Shown: piece after piece, positions 1 through 6,839 of the stretch
Layout of the letters: every line of letters starts with the position of its first letter
Numbering within the stretch: position 1 is the first letter of the stretch
NCBI GenBank assembly: GCA_035642125.1
Contig: DASQSZ010000489.1
Location: forward strand, 1 to 14,665
Reading direction: 5' to 3'
Source: CALAED01 sp937891035
GTDB taxonomy: Bacteria > Actinomycetota > Actinomycetes > Streptosporangiales > Streptosporangiaceae
Length of the DNA stretch: 14,665 nucleotides
The notes under the pieces: generated by a model
The model's database searches: none
What the model saw: only the letters and a program-made list of their open reading frames with translations
What the model was told of the DNA's origin: nothing
Translations under genes and position numbers: made by a program

Positions 1-962
1 GCGTGAAATTCGTCTGCCGCTACCTGTCGCACGACACCACGGGCAAGAACCTCACGCTGAGCGAGGCCAGGCAGCTCACCTCGGCGGACATCTGGATCGT
101 CGTCGTGTGGGAGACCACGGCGAAGCGAGCCCTGGACGGGCGCGCCGCCGGGGTGGCGGACGCCACGACCGCCCGGCGGCAGGCGGCCGCCTGCGGCATG
201 CCGGCCGGGCGCCCGATCTACTTCGCCGTTGACTTCGACGCCGGTGCGGGGCAACAGGCGGCGATCAACGCCTATCTGGACGGCGCCGCCAGCGTCCTCG
301 GCCGCGACCGGGTCGGGCTTTATGCCGGCTACTACGTGATCAAGCGGGCCTTCGACGCGCAGAAGATCACCTGGGGCTGGCAGACCTACGCCTGGTCGGG
401 GGGACGCTGGGACGGCCGGGCCCATCTGCAGCAGTACTCCAACGATCACAAGATCAATGGCGCCGCCGTGGACTACGACCGGGCCATGAAGGACGACTAC
501 GGGCAGTGGCGCGTCGGCACCTTGCCCGAAGAGGAGGACGAGACCTTGAAACTCCTCATCAGCCTCGGTGCCACCCAACCTGTCGAGGTGCCTCCTGGCG
601 ACCGCGTCTCGGTCCCGTTCAACGCCGAATACCACGACGCCGACAACGTGCACACCGACGGCAGCTACCCCAGCTGGTTCCCCAAGGAGTCCGCCTACTA
701 CCTGACGTCGGTGGACGTGGTGGTCAGCGCCCCGGCCCCAGGCGCCAAGTTCAAGGTGATCTTCGCCGAGTACGAGCGCGACAGCAACGATCATGTCAAG
801 GACCTGCTGGGCGAAGACAAGATCGGCGCGGGGACGGCGATCGAGTACACCTTGGCCGGGCTGACGTGGCAGAGCAAGGAACGCAAGTACCGGGTGGACG
901 TCACGAACTTCGGCACCGAGCCCGTCACCCTCACCAGGGCCTATCTCAAGGTCGCCCGCTGA
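1..962 (+). CDS. DUF1906 (Rv2525c-like glycoside-hydrolase-like) protein, 5'-truncated
   Basis: The visible part is about 320 residues. Its first 170 residues carry features of the DUF1906 / Rv2525c-like TIM-barrel domain: KFVCRYLS at the very start, GRPIYFAVDFDA near residues 69-80 with the usual acidic residues, VGLYAGYYV near 104-112, and an LQQYS...VDYDRA segment near 141-161. Relatives normally have a GFD-type strand and a helix before the KFVCRYLS motif, and the window opens with gc-gtg-aaa-ttc (consistent with Gly-Val-Lys-Phe). The GTG at position 3 is therefore probably an internal Val codon and the true start lies upstream. Residues about 180-319 form a second, beta-rich domain that I do not recognise. 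The family is thought to act on glycans or cell wall, but no activity can be assigned here. The secretion signal, if any, would be outside the window. Confidence 0.8.
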   Translation, partial: VKFVCRYLSHDTTGKNLTLSEARQLTSADIWIVVVWETTAKRALDGRAAGVADATTARRQAAACGMPAGRPIYFAVDFDAGAGQQAAINAYLDGAASVLGRDRVGLYAGYYVIKRAFDAQKITWGWQTYAWSGGRWDGRAHLQQYSNDHKINGAAVDYDRAMKDDYGQWRVGTLPEEEDETLKLLISLGATQPVEVPPGDRVSVPFNAEYHDADNVHTDGSYPSWFPKESAYYLTSVDVVVSAPAPGAKFKVIFAEYERDSNDHVKDLLGEDKIGAGTAIEYTLAGLTWQSKERKYRVDVTNFGTEPVTLTRAYLKVAR

Positions 963-1075
963 ATGCGGTCCGCCGCCCCCTGAAAGAGTTAGGAAACGGT
1001 TATGCGGGCAGGCATCCGCCGCCGCATGGCATCCGTATCTATGAGCGAGAAAGGCATTCGCCTCCCGCGAAGCGG

Positions 1076-1099
1076 CGGCCCGGCCTTCGGGGCGGGCCG
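1076..1099. terminator. possible bidirectional terminator hairpin
   Basis: CGGCCCG (1076-1082) and CGGGCCG (1093-1099) form a perfect 7-bp GC stem with a 10-base loop. It lies in the 177-bp gap between the convergent ends of the DUF1906 gene and the membrane-protein gene. There is no T tract on either side, which is common in high-GC actinomycetes but makes the call weaker. Confidence 0.35.
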
Positions 1100-1139
1100 T
1101 CGCCTGCGCCCAGCCCCCGTCTACGGCGCGGAACCCGGC

Positions 1140-2018
1140 TCAGACCACGGCGCCGTCGTCCGAATCGCGCGGGTCGTCGCCCATGCGCAGCACGAGGGTG
1201 ACGAAACCGCCCACAAAGGAGGCGACGGCGAGGAAGGCCACCCAGCCCGGAACCCGCCAGCTGAGCACCGCCGCGATCAGCAGGTAGAGCGGACCGCCGA
1301 ACAACGCGATCCAGGCGGCCTTGGTGGTCGGGTCGGCGGACGGCAGCGGCGGCGGAGGCGGCGGGACGAAATGTCCCTCGTCATCGTCGGGCTCGTCGTC
1401 ATCGACAAGGTCGTCGTCGGGCCTGATCACACGCGCGGTGGGCAGCCGTCCCGCCCGGTCTTGGCCGTCCTTGCCGTTCGGGCCGGAATCGCCGTCGGCG
1501 CCGGAGCCGTCGTCCGTGCCGCGCGGGAGGTTTTCCTCTTCCGGCCATGGTGTGGCCGCGTCGGAGGTGGTGTCCATGTCGAACGACGCCACGATCTCGG
1601 CCCAGATCGTCTCCTCGTCGCGTGCGGTGCCCTCGGTGCCGGCCTCGGCGGCACCGTCGCTCTCACGGTCACGGTCACGGTCATGGTCACGTTCGCGGCT
1701 GGCCGGCGAAACGCGCCCGTCGTCGCTGGACTCGCCGGCGAACCCATCACTGAACTGCGGCAGCCGGGAGGCCAGGATCTGCTCGGCCCGCGACTTCATC
1801 GAGGCGTCGACGTAGAGCCGGTCGGACACCGCAGGGGTGTCCGGGCGGCCATCGGCCACCATGCTGTCTATCAGGTCGCTTTTGGGGGTGGCATAGGCCG
1901 CGATCCCCGCCTCACGCAGGGCCGCGAGCATCTCGCTCGCCACGCGCGGATGCAGATCGGCCAAGGCCGCGTACGCCTCCGCCGACAATCCGTTCCCGCG
2001 CGCCTCCGGCACGCTCAT
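1140..2018 (-). CDS. actinobacterial membrane protein with acidic linker and two C-terminal helices
   Basis: 292 residues. Residues about 10-90 form a small alpha/beta region (YAALADLHPRVASEMLAALREAG spanning 16-38, then DRLYVDASMKSRAEQIL at 66-82). It loosely resembles the DUF2007-type putative signal-transducing domains. Residues about 95-225 are a low-complexity acidic linker with RDHDRDRDRES, poly-Asp and a run of prolines. Two hydrophobic helices at about 234-253 and 258-277 anchor the C-terminus, which ends in a short acidic tail. I chose the ATG at 2018 because GGAGG sits just upstream (spacing 3-4) and the next upstream in-frame start would add a stretch unlike a signal or domain. It diverges from the acyltransferase gene across 200 bp. 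The function is unknown. The layout (soluble domain, long disordered linker, helical hairpin) suggests a membrane-tethered regulatory or scaffold protein, which is inference only. Confidence 0.75.
   Translation of the reverse strand: MSVPEARGNGLSAEAYAALADLHPRVASEMLAALREAGIAAYATPKSDLIDSMVADGRPDTPAVSDRLYVDASMKSRAEQILASRLPQFSDGFAGESSDDGRVSPASRERDHDRDRDRESDGAAEAGTEGTARDEETIWAEIVASFDMDTTSDAATPWPEEENLPRGTDDGSGADGDSGPNGKDGQDRAGRLPTARVIRPDDDLVDDDEPDDDEGHFVPPPPPPLPSADPTTKAAWIALFGGPLYLLIAAVLSWRVPGWVAFLAVASFVGGFVTLVLRMGDDPRDSDDGAVV
1663..1692. repeat. 6-bp tandem repeat (tcacgg) inside the acidic-linker gene
   Basis: Five 6-bp units run in tandem: three exact tcacgg copies, then tcatgg and tcacgt. On the coding (-) strand they encode the alternating Arg-Asp/His-Asp run of the linker. 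Unit changes would stay in frame. Confidence 0.8.
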
Positions 2019-2104
2019 CGGCCTCCGCTTCCCCTCGATTCGGCCTACCTCAATGAGCCTACGGCTCGAATCGTCGCATGCGCCGCCCGGGGGCGCGAGA
2101 GGCA

Positions 2105-2133
2105 TGGGACGATCACCTCACCGGGCTTATAAC
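2105..2133 (+). promoter_or_regulatory. candidate promoter for the acyltransferase gene
   Basis: TGGGAC (2105-2110), a 17-base spacer and TATAAC (2128-2133) lie 85 bases before the acyltransferase start. The -10 hexamer is a good match and the -35 is weak. I see no convincing promoter for the divergent membrane-protein gene in the same 200-bp gap. Confidence 0.35.
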
Positions 2134-2218
2134 GACTGCGTGGGCGGATAAGACCTGTGGTGGGAAGATGTGCTTCATCTTGGGCGCGCTGGAAACGTGT
2201 CCTGAAAGGTGACAAGCC

Positions 2219-3121
2219 ATGGCTTGGTGGATAGTCAAGGCCATCCTGGCCCCGATTCTGTACGTGGTGTGGCGGCCCTGGGCGGAGGGCGCCGGCAACG
2301 TCCCGCGGCGTGGGCCTGCGATCCTGGCCAGCAACCATCTCTCGTTCGCCGACCACTTCTTCGGCCCGCTGCCGCTGCGCCGGCGGATCGTGTTCTTGGG
2401 CAAGGCGGAGTATTTCACCGGCCGCGGCCTCAAGGGCCTGCTCACCAAGGCGTTCTTCAAGAGCGTCGGGGTGATCCCGCTGGACCGCACCGGCGGTAAG
2501 GCCAGCGAGGCGGCGTTGCACACGGGTCTGCGTGTGCTGCGCGAGGGCAAGCTGCTCGGGATCTATCCGGAGGGCACCAGAGCCCCGGACAACCGGCTGT
2601 ACCGCGGCAAGACTGGCGTGGCGCGGCTGGCCCTCGAAGCGCGCGTCCCCGTCGTCCCCATGGCCATGATCAACACCTTCGAGCTGATGCCGACGGGGGA
2701 GAAGCCCAGGCTGGGTATCCGGCCGGGCGTCAGGTTCGGCGAACCGCTCGACTTCTCCAAGTACTACGGGATGGAAGAGGACCGGGCTGTCCTGCGTACG
2801 ATCACGGACGAGATCATGCAGGCGCTACAGCGGCTGTCCGGTCAGGAGTACGTCGACAGGTACGCCGCCGAGGTCAAGGCCGAACTGCAGGGCACGGCGC
2901 AGCCGCAGGAGGACCCGTTGGACGCGCTGCACGCCCCGGCCGACGGCGAGCGGGCCGCCCGGGCACAGCAAGCCCCTGCTCAGGAACCGCCGGCCCAGGA
3001 ACCGCCGGCCCAGGAACCCCCGGCCCAGGAACCCCCGGCCCAGAACGCGGCGGACGAACCGGCCGAGGGTGACTCCGGCCGGCGCGACACCTCCGTTCGG
3101 GCACCCGACAACAAGCCTTAG
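2219..3121 (+). CDS. lysophospholipid acyltransferase family protein (PlsC/AGPAT type)
   Basis: 300 residues. The AGPAT fold is shown by the HX4D catalytic motif in NHLSFAD (His40, Asp45), the RRRIVFLGKAEYF block at 54-66, the GVIPLDR block at 84-90, the YPEGTR motif at 116-121 and VPVVPMAMIN near 142-151. This family transfers an acyl chain from acyl-ACP or acyl-CoA to a lysophospholipid, typically 1-acyl-glycerol-3-phosphate, at the inner face of the membrane. A hydrophobic N-terminal segment (residues 5-17) probably provides membrane contact. The start at 2219 is supported by GAAAGGTGA at 2204-2212. After residue about 225 comes an Ala/Pro/Gln/Glu-rich tail with four QEPPA repeats, unlike the catalytic part and probably disordered. 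The exact substrate cannot be read from sequence, and menaquinone- or glycolipid-related acyl transfer remains possible. Confidence 0.9.
   Translation: MAWWIVKAILAPILYVVWRPWAEGAGNVPRRGPAILASNHLSFADHFFGPLPLRRRIVFLGKAEYFTGRGLKGLLTKAFFKSVGVIPLDRTGGKASEAALHTGLRVLREGKLLGIYPEGTRAPDNRLYRGKTGVARLALEARVPVVPMAMINTFELMPTGEKPRLGIRPGVRFGEPLDFSKYYGMEEDRAVLRTITDEIMQALQRLSGQEYVDRYAAEVKAELQGTAQPQEDPLDALHAPADGERAARAQQAPAQEPPAQEPPAQEPPAQEPPAQNAADEPAEGDSGRRDTSVRAPDNKP
2981..3040 (+). repeat. four tandem 15-bp repeats in the acyltransferase tail
   Basis: Four consecutive copies of caggaaccgccggcc (the last two with one c-for-g change) encode QEPPA each time. The paired substitution in copies 3-4 suggests duplication of a two-unit block or slippage. 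Length changes would keep the frame. Confidence 0.9.
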
Positions 3122-3123
3122 TC

Positions 3124-3153
3124 CCGCGCCCGCGAAGGCCGACCCGGGCGCGG
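3124..3153 (+). terminator. terminator hairpin after the acyltransferase gene
   Basis: CCGCGCCCG (3124-3132) and CGGGCGCGG (3145-3153) form a perfect 9-bp GC stem with a 12-base loop, beginning three bases after the TAG stop. No T tract follows, so termination strength is uncertain. It separates the acyltransferase from the phosphofructokinase transcription unit. Confidence 0.5.
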
Positions 3154-3214
3154 CCGTTAGCGGATCGTTGTCTGGAGTGTCGCGGGGGACCGGAACGCAC
3201 CTGGCCGCCCACTA

Positions 3215-3226
3215 TGGTCTAGACCA
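3215..3226. promoter_or_regulatory. DasR-like (GntR/HutC family) operator palindrome
   Basis: TGGTCTAGACCA is a perfect 12-bp palindrome. It is the core of the DasR-responsive element known from Streptomyces (consensus ACTGGTCTAGACCACT). The flanks here are TA on the left and AT on the right, so the core is complete but the outer bases match only partly. It lies about 80 bp before the predicted kinase transcription start. It also overlaps TAGACC, which could serve as a weak -35 for TACTCA at 3241-3246. The regulator gene is not in the window. Confidence 0.5.
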
Positions 3227-3293
3227 ATCGGCCTCGACCTTACTCATCATGGCCGAGTTCGCGTGGCGTTCCATGCGGTCGCGCCGTCCCTAC

Positions 3294-3306
3294 TAGGCTG
3301 GCGAAG
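3294..3306 (+). promoter_or_regulatory. candidate -10 box of the phosphofructokinase gene
   Basis: TAGGCT (3294-3299) is followed by six bases and a GTG at 3306 that is in frame with the kinase. A start of transcription at +7 would fall exactly on this GTG. There is no good -35 (catgcg region). Confidence 0.35.
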
Positions 3307-3344
3307 TGAACGCTGGAAAGGCCCTTGAGATGGAGGACATGGGC

Positions 3345-4370
3345 ATGCGCGTCGGAGTGCTGACCGGGGGCGGCGACTGTCCCGGTCTCAACGCAGTGAT
3401 CCGCGCCGTGGTGCGCAAAGGCGTGCAGGTCTTCGGATATGAGTTCATTGGGTTCCGAGACGGGTGGCGGGGGCCGCTGGAGGGCGACACGGTCGCCCTC
3501 GACGTGCAGGCGGTGCGCGGCATCCTGCCCCGCGGCGGCACGATCCTCGGCTCGTCGCGGACCAACCCGATCAAGGTCGAGGGCGGCATCGACCGCATCA
3601 AAGACAACCTTGCCGGGCTCGGCGTCGACGCGCTGATCGCGATCGGCGGCGAGGACACCCTCGGCGTCGCCCGCGAGCTGTACGACAACGGAGTGCAGGT
3701 CGTCGGGGTGCCCAAGACCATCGACAACGACCTGAACGCTACCGACTACACCTTCGGCTTCGACACCGCGGTGAACATCGCGATGGAGGCGATCGACCGG
3801 CTGCACACCACCGCCGAGTCCCATCACCGCGCGCTCATCTGCGAGGTCATGGGGCGGCACGCGGGCTGGATCGCGCTGCACGCCGGGCTGGCCGCGGGCG
3901 CCAACGTCATCTTGATCCCGGAAAAGCCGTTCGACATCGACCAGGTCTGTTCCTACGTCGAGAGCCGGTTCAAGACGCGCTACGCGCCGATCATCGTCGT
4001 CGCCGAGGGGGCCCATCCGCTCGACGGGCAGATGCAGCTGCAGACGGGCGAGTTGGACGCCTTCGGGCACGTCCGGCTCGGCGGCATCGCCGAGCGTCTC
4101 GCCGCCGAGATCGAAAAGCGCACCGGCAAGGAAGCCCGTACCACCGTCCTCGGGCACATCCAGCGTGGGGGGACGCCGACCGCGTTCGACCGTGTGCTGG
4201 CCACCCGGTTCGGCCTGCAGGCCATCGACGCGGTGCAGGCGGGCGACTTCGGCAAGATGGTCGCGCTGCAGGGCACCGACATCGTGCGCGTCGCGCTCAG
4301 CGAGGCGACCAACGAGCTCAAGCTCGTGCCCCCTGAGCGCTATGACGAGGCCGAGGTCTTCTTCGGCTAG
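3345..4370 (+). CDS. pfp: pyrophosphate-dependent 6-phosphofructokinase
   Basis: 341 residues, transferring phosphate to fructose 6-phosphate at carbon 1 in glycolysis. Motifs: GVLTGGGDCPGLNAVIR at 4-20, PRGGTILGSSRTNP at 62-75, IGGED at 100-104, PKTIDND at 123-129 with catalytic Asp127, and MGRHAGWIA at 169-177. In this superfamily Gly104/Gly124 go with ATP use and Asp104/Lys124 with pyrophosphate; here both are the pyrophosphate type, as in the Amycolatopsis methanolica enzyme (group III). Such enzymes work reversibly. I chose the ATG at 3345 because GGAGG (3332-3336) stands eight bases before it and the protein then begins MRVGVLTGGG like its relatives. An in-frame GTG at 3306 would add 13 residues. 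The stop codon shares CTAG with the convergent gene. The ATP-dependent alternative is unlikely given Asp104. Confidence 0.92.
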   Translation: MRVGVLTGGGDCPGLNAVIRAVVRKGVQVFGYEFIGFRDGWRGPLEGDTVALDVQAVRGILPRGGTILGSSRTNPIKVEGGIDRIKDNLAGLGVDALIAIGGEDTLGVARELYDNGVQVVGVPKTIDNDLNATDYTFGFDTAVNIAMEAIDRLHTTAESHHRALICEVMGRHAGWIALHAGLAAGANVILIPEKPFDIDQVCSYVESRFKTRYAPIIVVAEGAHPLDGQMQLQTGELDAFGHVRLGGIAERLAAEIEKRTGKEARTTVLGHIQRGGTPTAFDRVLATRFGLQAIDAVQAGDFGKMVALQGTDIVRVALSEATNELKLVPPERYDEAEVFFG

Positions 4371-5407
4371 AGCTGAGGGTCCATCGCGTTGAGCGTCATC
4401 GCGAGCGTCCGGTAGGCGCCGACCACGAAGCACAGCTCGATCAGCTGCCGCTCGTCGAGAAAGGCGGTCAGCTCCGACCACGTGGCGGCGGAGATGAACC
4501 GGTCGGCGTGCAGTTCGTCGGCGGCCCGCACCAACGTCTTGGCCCGGGGGCCGGTCTGTCCGGCCGCCGGGCGCAGCGACCACTCCTGCCTGGCCCACGG
4601 CGCCCGCGTGCCGCAGTTCACAAGCGTACGGCGTAGCACCAGGTCGCAGTCGGGGCCGACGAACGACAGCCGGCCGCGCACCAACCGCGCGAACAGCCGG
4701 CCGCTCGGCAGGATCCACGGGTGCGACTGCAGCAGCGTGCGGCCGCGCGGGCTGAGCGGGAACCACGACAGCGCCGGGGCGCCCGGCCCGGGCGGCGGGG
4801 TGTCCACCCGGCGCGGCGGCACCGGGGCCGGCCGCCCCGGCGGATCGGCCTGGGGCGGCGGCGGCAGCCGCAGCGGCAGGCTGCTCCAGCCGTCAAAGGG
4901 AATCCCCAGGCTGCGCACCATCATCGCGGCCGCCTCGCACATGCCGACAAGCAGGCAGGCGTCGACGCGCGCCCTGCCGCCGAGCGTCTCCGCGAGCGCC
5001 TTCCACGTCGCCGCCGAGATCGCCTGGTCGTGGAAGAGTTCGTCGGCCGCCGACAGCAGCACGATCTCGCGTGTCTGCCAGCCGGGCGCGTCCGGCCCGC
5101 GCGCGACGCGTTTTATGTACGCCCAGTCCCGCCCGAGCAGCAGCCCGGCGTTCACATGGTGGCCCCACTCGTAGTACCCGCCGCAGTTCCACCCCGTACG
5201 CAAGATCAGCAGTTCGCGTTCGAGCGGCCGCAGCCGAAGGCGCAGCAGCCCGCCGACGCGCAGCGGCACCAACGCGCCGAACAGCCAGGGGTGGCGGAGC
5301 AGCACGGCGCTCTTGGCCAGCGCGGGCGGATACCACGGCAGTTCGACCATCGGACGGACGCGCGGCTCCGCGAGCACCTTCCAGCGGGGATGGATCGCGG
5401 GGGGCAT
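4367..5407 (-). CDS. tandem carboxymuconolactone decarboxylase (AhpD-like) domain protein
   Basis: 346 residues containing two related halves joined by a proline-rich linker (about 181-213). The N-half has the family pattern RELLILRTGWNCGGYYEWGHH at 64-84 with Cys75, Glu80 and His84, then SAADELFHDQAISAATW at 119-135. The C-half repeats the pattern (RTLVNCG at 260-266, AADELHADRFISAATW at 295-310) but has no Glu or His at the places that match the first half, so it is probably inactive and structural. AhpD-like proteins of this fold act as peroxidases or decarboxylases; single-domain relatives usually form oligomers. The substrate is not predictable. No Shine-Dalgarno sequence precedes the ATG. 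TACTCT seven bases upstream suggests a leaderless transcript. ATG at 5350 is an alternative start. Confidence 0.8.
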   Translation of the reverse strand: MPPAIHPRWKVLAEPRVRPMVELPWYPPALAKSAVLLRHPWLFGALVPLRVGGLLRLRLRPLERELLILRTGWNCGGYYEWGHHVNAGLLLGRDWAYIKRVARGPDAPGWQTREIVLLSAADELFHDQAISAATWKALAETLGGRARVDACLLVGMCEAAAMMVRSLGIPFDGWSSLPLRLPPPPQADPPGRPAPVPPRRVDTPPPGPGAPALSWFPLSPRGRTLLQSHPWILPSGRLFARLVRGRLSFVGPDCDLVLRRTLVNCGTRAPWARQEWSLRPAAGQTGPRAKTLVRAADELHADRFISAATWSELTAFLDERQLIELCFVVGAYRTLAMTLNAMDPQL

Positions 5408-5420
5408 GGCCGTCAGAGTA
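5408..5420 (-). promoter_or_regulatory. candidate -10 box (leaderless) of the AhpD-like gene
   Basis: On the minus strand TACTCT (5420-5415) is followed by seven bases and the ATG at 5407, placing transcription start within a base of the start codon. No Shine-Dalgarno sequence is present and no clear -35 is visible. Confidence 0.35.
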
Positions 5421-5531
5421 AACCGCGGCGGGTGCGGCGGGCATCATCGCGGCGCGGGCTTCGTGGTCGCGGTAGGCCCACGGGTAGGCGACACTAGAAC
5501 GGATGGCGGTACGTCCACTGGAGGTCGACGC

Positions 5532-6839
5532 ATGCCCATCGATGCCCCGGCCCGCGGCCAGCAGCCCCGCCACGCCCCGGCGGACGCGCCCGCCGCGGTC
5601 ACGGCGCCCCCGCCGGTCGCCGGGGAGCCATGCGTGCTGCTCAAGCTCGGCGAGGTGGTGCTCAAGGGCAAGAACCGCGAGCTGTTCGAACGCCGGTTGC
5701 ACAACAACATCCGGGCCGCCCTCAAGGGCCTTGGCATCCCGATTCACGTCGGGGCGCGGGAGGGCGTGATCGTGGTCAGGGCCGACCGCGGCGGTACCGT
5801 CGAGGACGTCGACGCGATCGCGCGCCGTCTCGGCGACGTTATGGGCATCGTCTGGGTGCACCGGGCGTGGCGGGTGGCCAAGGACGTCGACGCCACCGTA
5901 CGCGCCGCGCTCGATCTCGTCGCGCAGCATCCGCTCGTTTCCGATCCCGCCCGCAGGCCGGCATTCGCCATCAAGGCGCGGCGCCGTGACAAGCGGTTCC
6001 CGGTGCGCTCATCGGAGCTCAACATCCTGGTCGGCGCCGCCGTCCAGGACCGATACGACCTGCCGGTCAACCTGAAGCATCCTGAGATCACCGTGTCCAT
6101 CGAGGTCGACCAGCGTGAGGTGTTCGTCTTCACCGACGGCGTGCCCGGACAGGGCGGGCTGCCCGTGGGGATGAGCGGGCGCGGGCTGGTGCTGATGTCG
6201 GGGGGCATCGACTCGCCGGTCGCGGCGTACCGGATGATGCGGCGCGGACTGCGGGTCGACTTCCTGCACTTTTCCGGGATGCCGTTCACCGGGCCCGAAT
6301 CGATCTACAAGGCCTACGCGCTGACCCGCGAGCTGGACAAGTTCCAGGGCGGCTCGCGGCTGTACGTGGTCCCGTTCGGCAAGGCGCAGCAGCAGATCAG
6401 GTCATCGAGCGCGGACCGGCTGCAGATCATCGCCCAGCGCCGGCTCATGCTCAAGACCGGGCAGGCGCTGGCCCGCCGGCTCGGTGACGCGACGCTGGTC
6501 ACCGGCGACTCGCTCGGTCAGGTGAGCAGCCAGACGCTGACCAACATCACCGCTCTCGACGACGCCGTCGACCTGCCGATCCTGCGGCCCCTCATCGGCA
6601 TGGACAAGGTCGAGATCATGAGCGAGGCGCGACGCATCCGCACACTCGGGATCTCCGAACTGCCGGACGAGGACTGCTGCACGCTGCTGACCCCGCGGCG
6701 CGCCGAGACGCGTGCCAAGATCGACGACCTGCGGCAGATCGAACGCCGCCTGGACGCGGGTGAGATGGCCGAGCAGCTCGCCGCCGGCGTGCAAGAGCAC
6801 CGCCCCGGCTACGACGAGCCGGCCCCCGCCGCCATCTGA
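5532..6839 (+). CDS. thiI: tRNA uracil 4-sulfurtransferase ThiI (no rhodanese domain)
   Basis: 435 residues. ThiI activates U8 of tRNA by adenylation and replaces its 4-oxygen with sulfur; in many bacteria it also takes part in thiazole formation for thiamine. After an Ala/Pro-rich N-terminus of about 30 residues come a ferredoxin-like segment (LLKLGEVVLKGKNRELFERR, about 36-55), the THUMP domain to about residue 200, then the PP-loop ATP-pyrophosphatase domain with VLMSGGIDSPVAAYRMM. The C-terminal DEDCCTLL segment holds the conserved cysteine. The rhodanese extension of the E. coli protein is absent, as in Bacillus, so sulfur must come from a partner such as a cysteine desulfurase. The start was chosen from GGAGG (5520-5524) seven bases before the ATG. 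The 3' end overlaps the convergent otsA by 31 bases. Confidence 0.93.
   Translation: MPIDAPARGQQPRHAPADAPAAVTAPPPVAGEPCVLLKLGEVVLKGKNRELFERRLHNNIRAALKGLGIPIHVGAREGVIVVRADRGGTVEDVDAIARRLGDVMGIVWVHRAWRVAKDVDATVRAALDLVAQHPLVSDPARRPAFAIKARRRDKRFPVRSSELNILVGAAVQDRYDLPVNLKHPEITVSIEVDQREVFVFTDGVPGQGGLPVGMSGRGLVLMSGGIDSPVAAYRMMRRGLRVDFLHFSGMPFTGPESIYKAYALTRELDKFQGGSRLYVVPFGKAQQQIRSSSADRLQIIAQRRLMLKTGQALARRLGDATLVTGDSLGQVSSQTLTNITALDDAVDLPILRPLIGMDKVEIMSEARRIRTLGISELPDEDCCTLLTPRRAETRAKIDDLRQIERRLDAGEMAEQLAAGVQEHRPGYDEPAPAAI

Noticed and set aside
1663..1692. Short tandem repeats as a CRISPR or mobile-element signature
   Set aside because: The 6-, 12- and 15-bp units are inside coding regions with no spacers, and no transposase, integrase or Cas gene is present in the window.
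1002..2132. 376-codon open frame on the + strand opposite the acidic-linker protein gene
   Set aside because: Its product is a Gly/Arg/Val-rich low-complexity read of the antisense strand, while the minus frame has coherent domains, helices and a ribosome site.
3240..4766. 508-codon minus-strand frame across the phosphofructokinase gene
   Set aside because: It is the antisense shadow of a strongly recognised enzyme and has an Asp/Val/Arg-rich composition typical of high-GC reverse frames.
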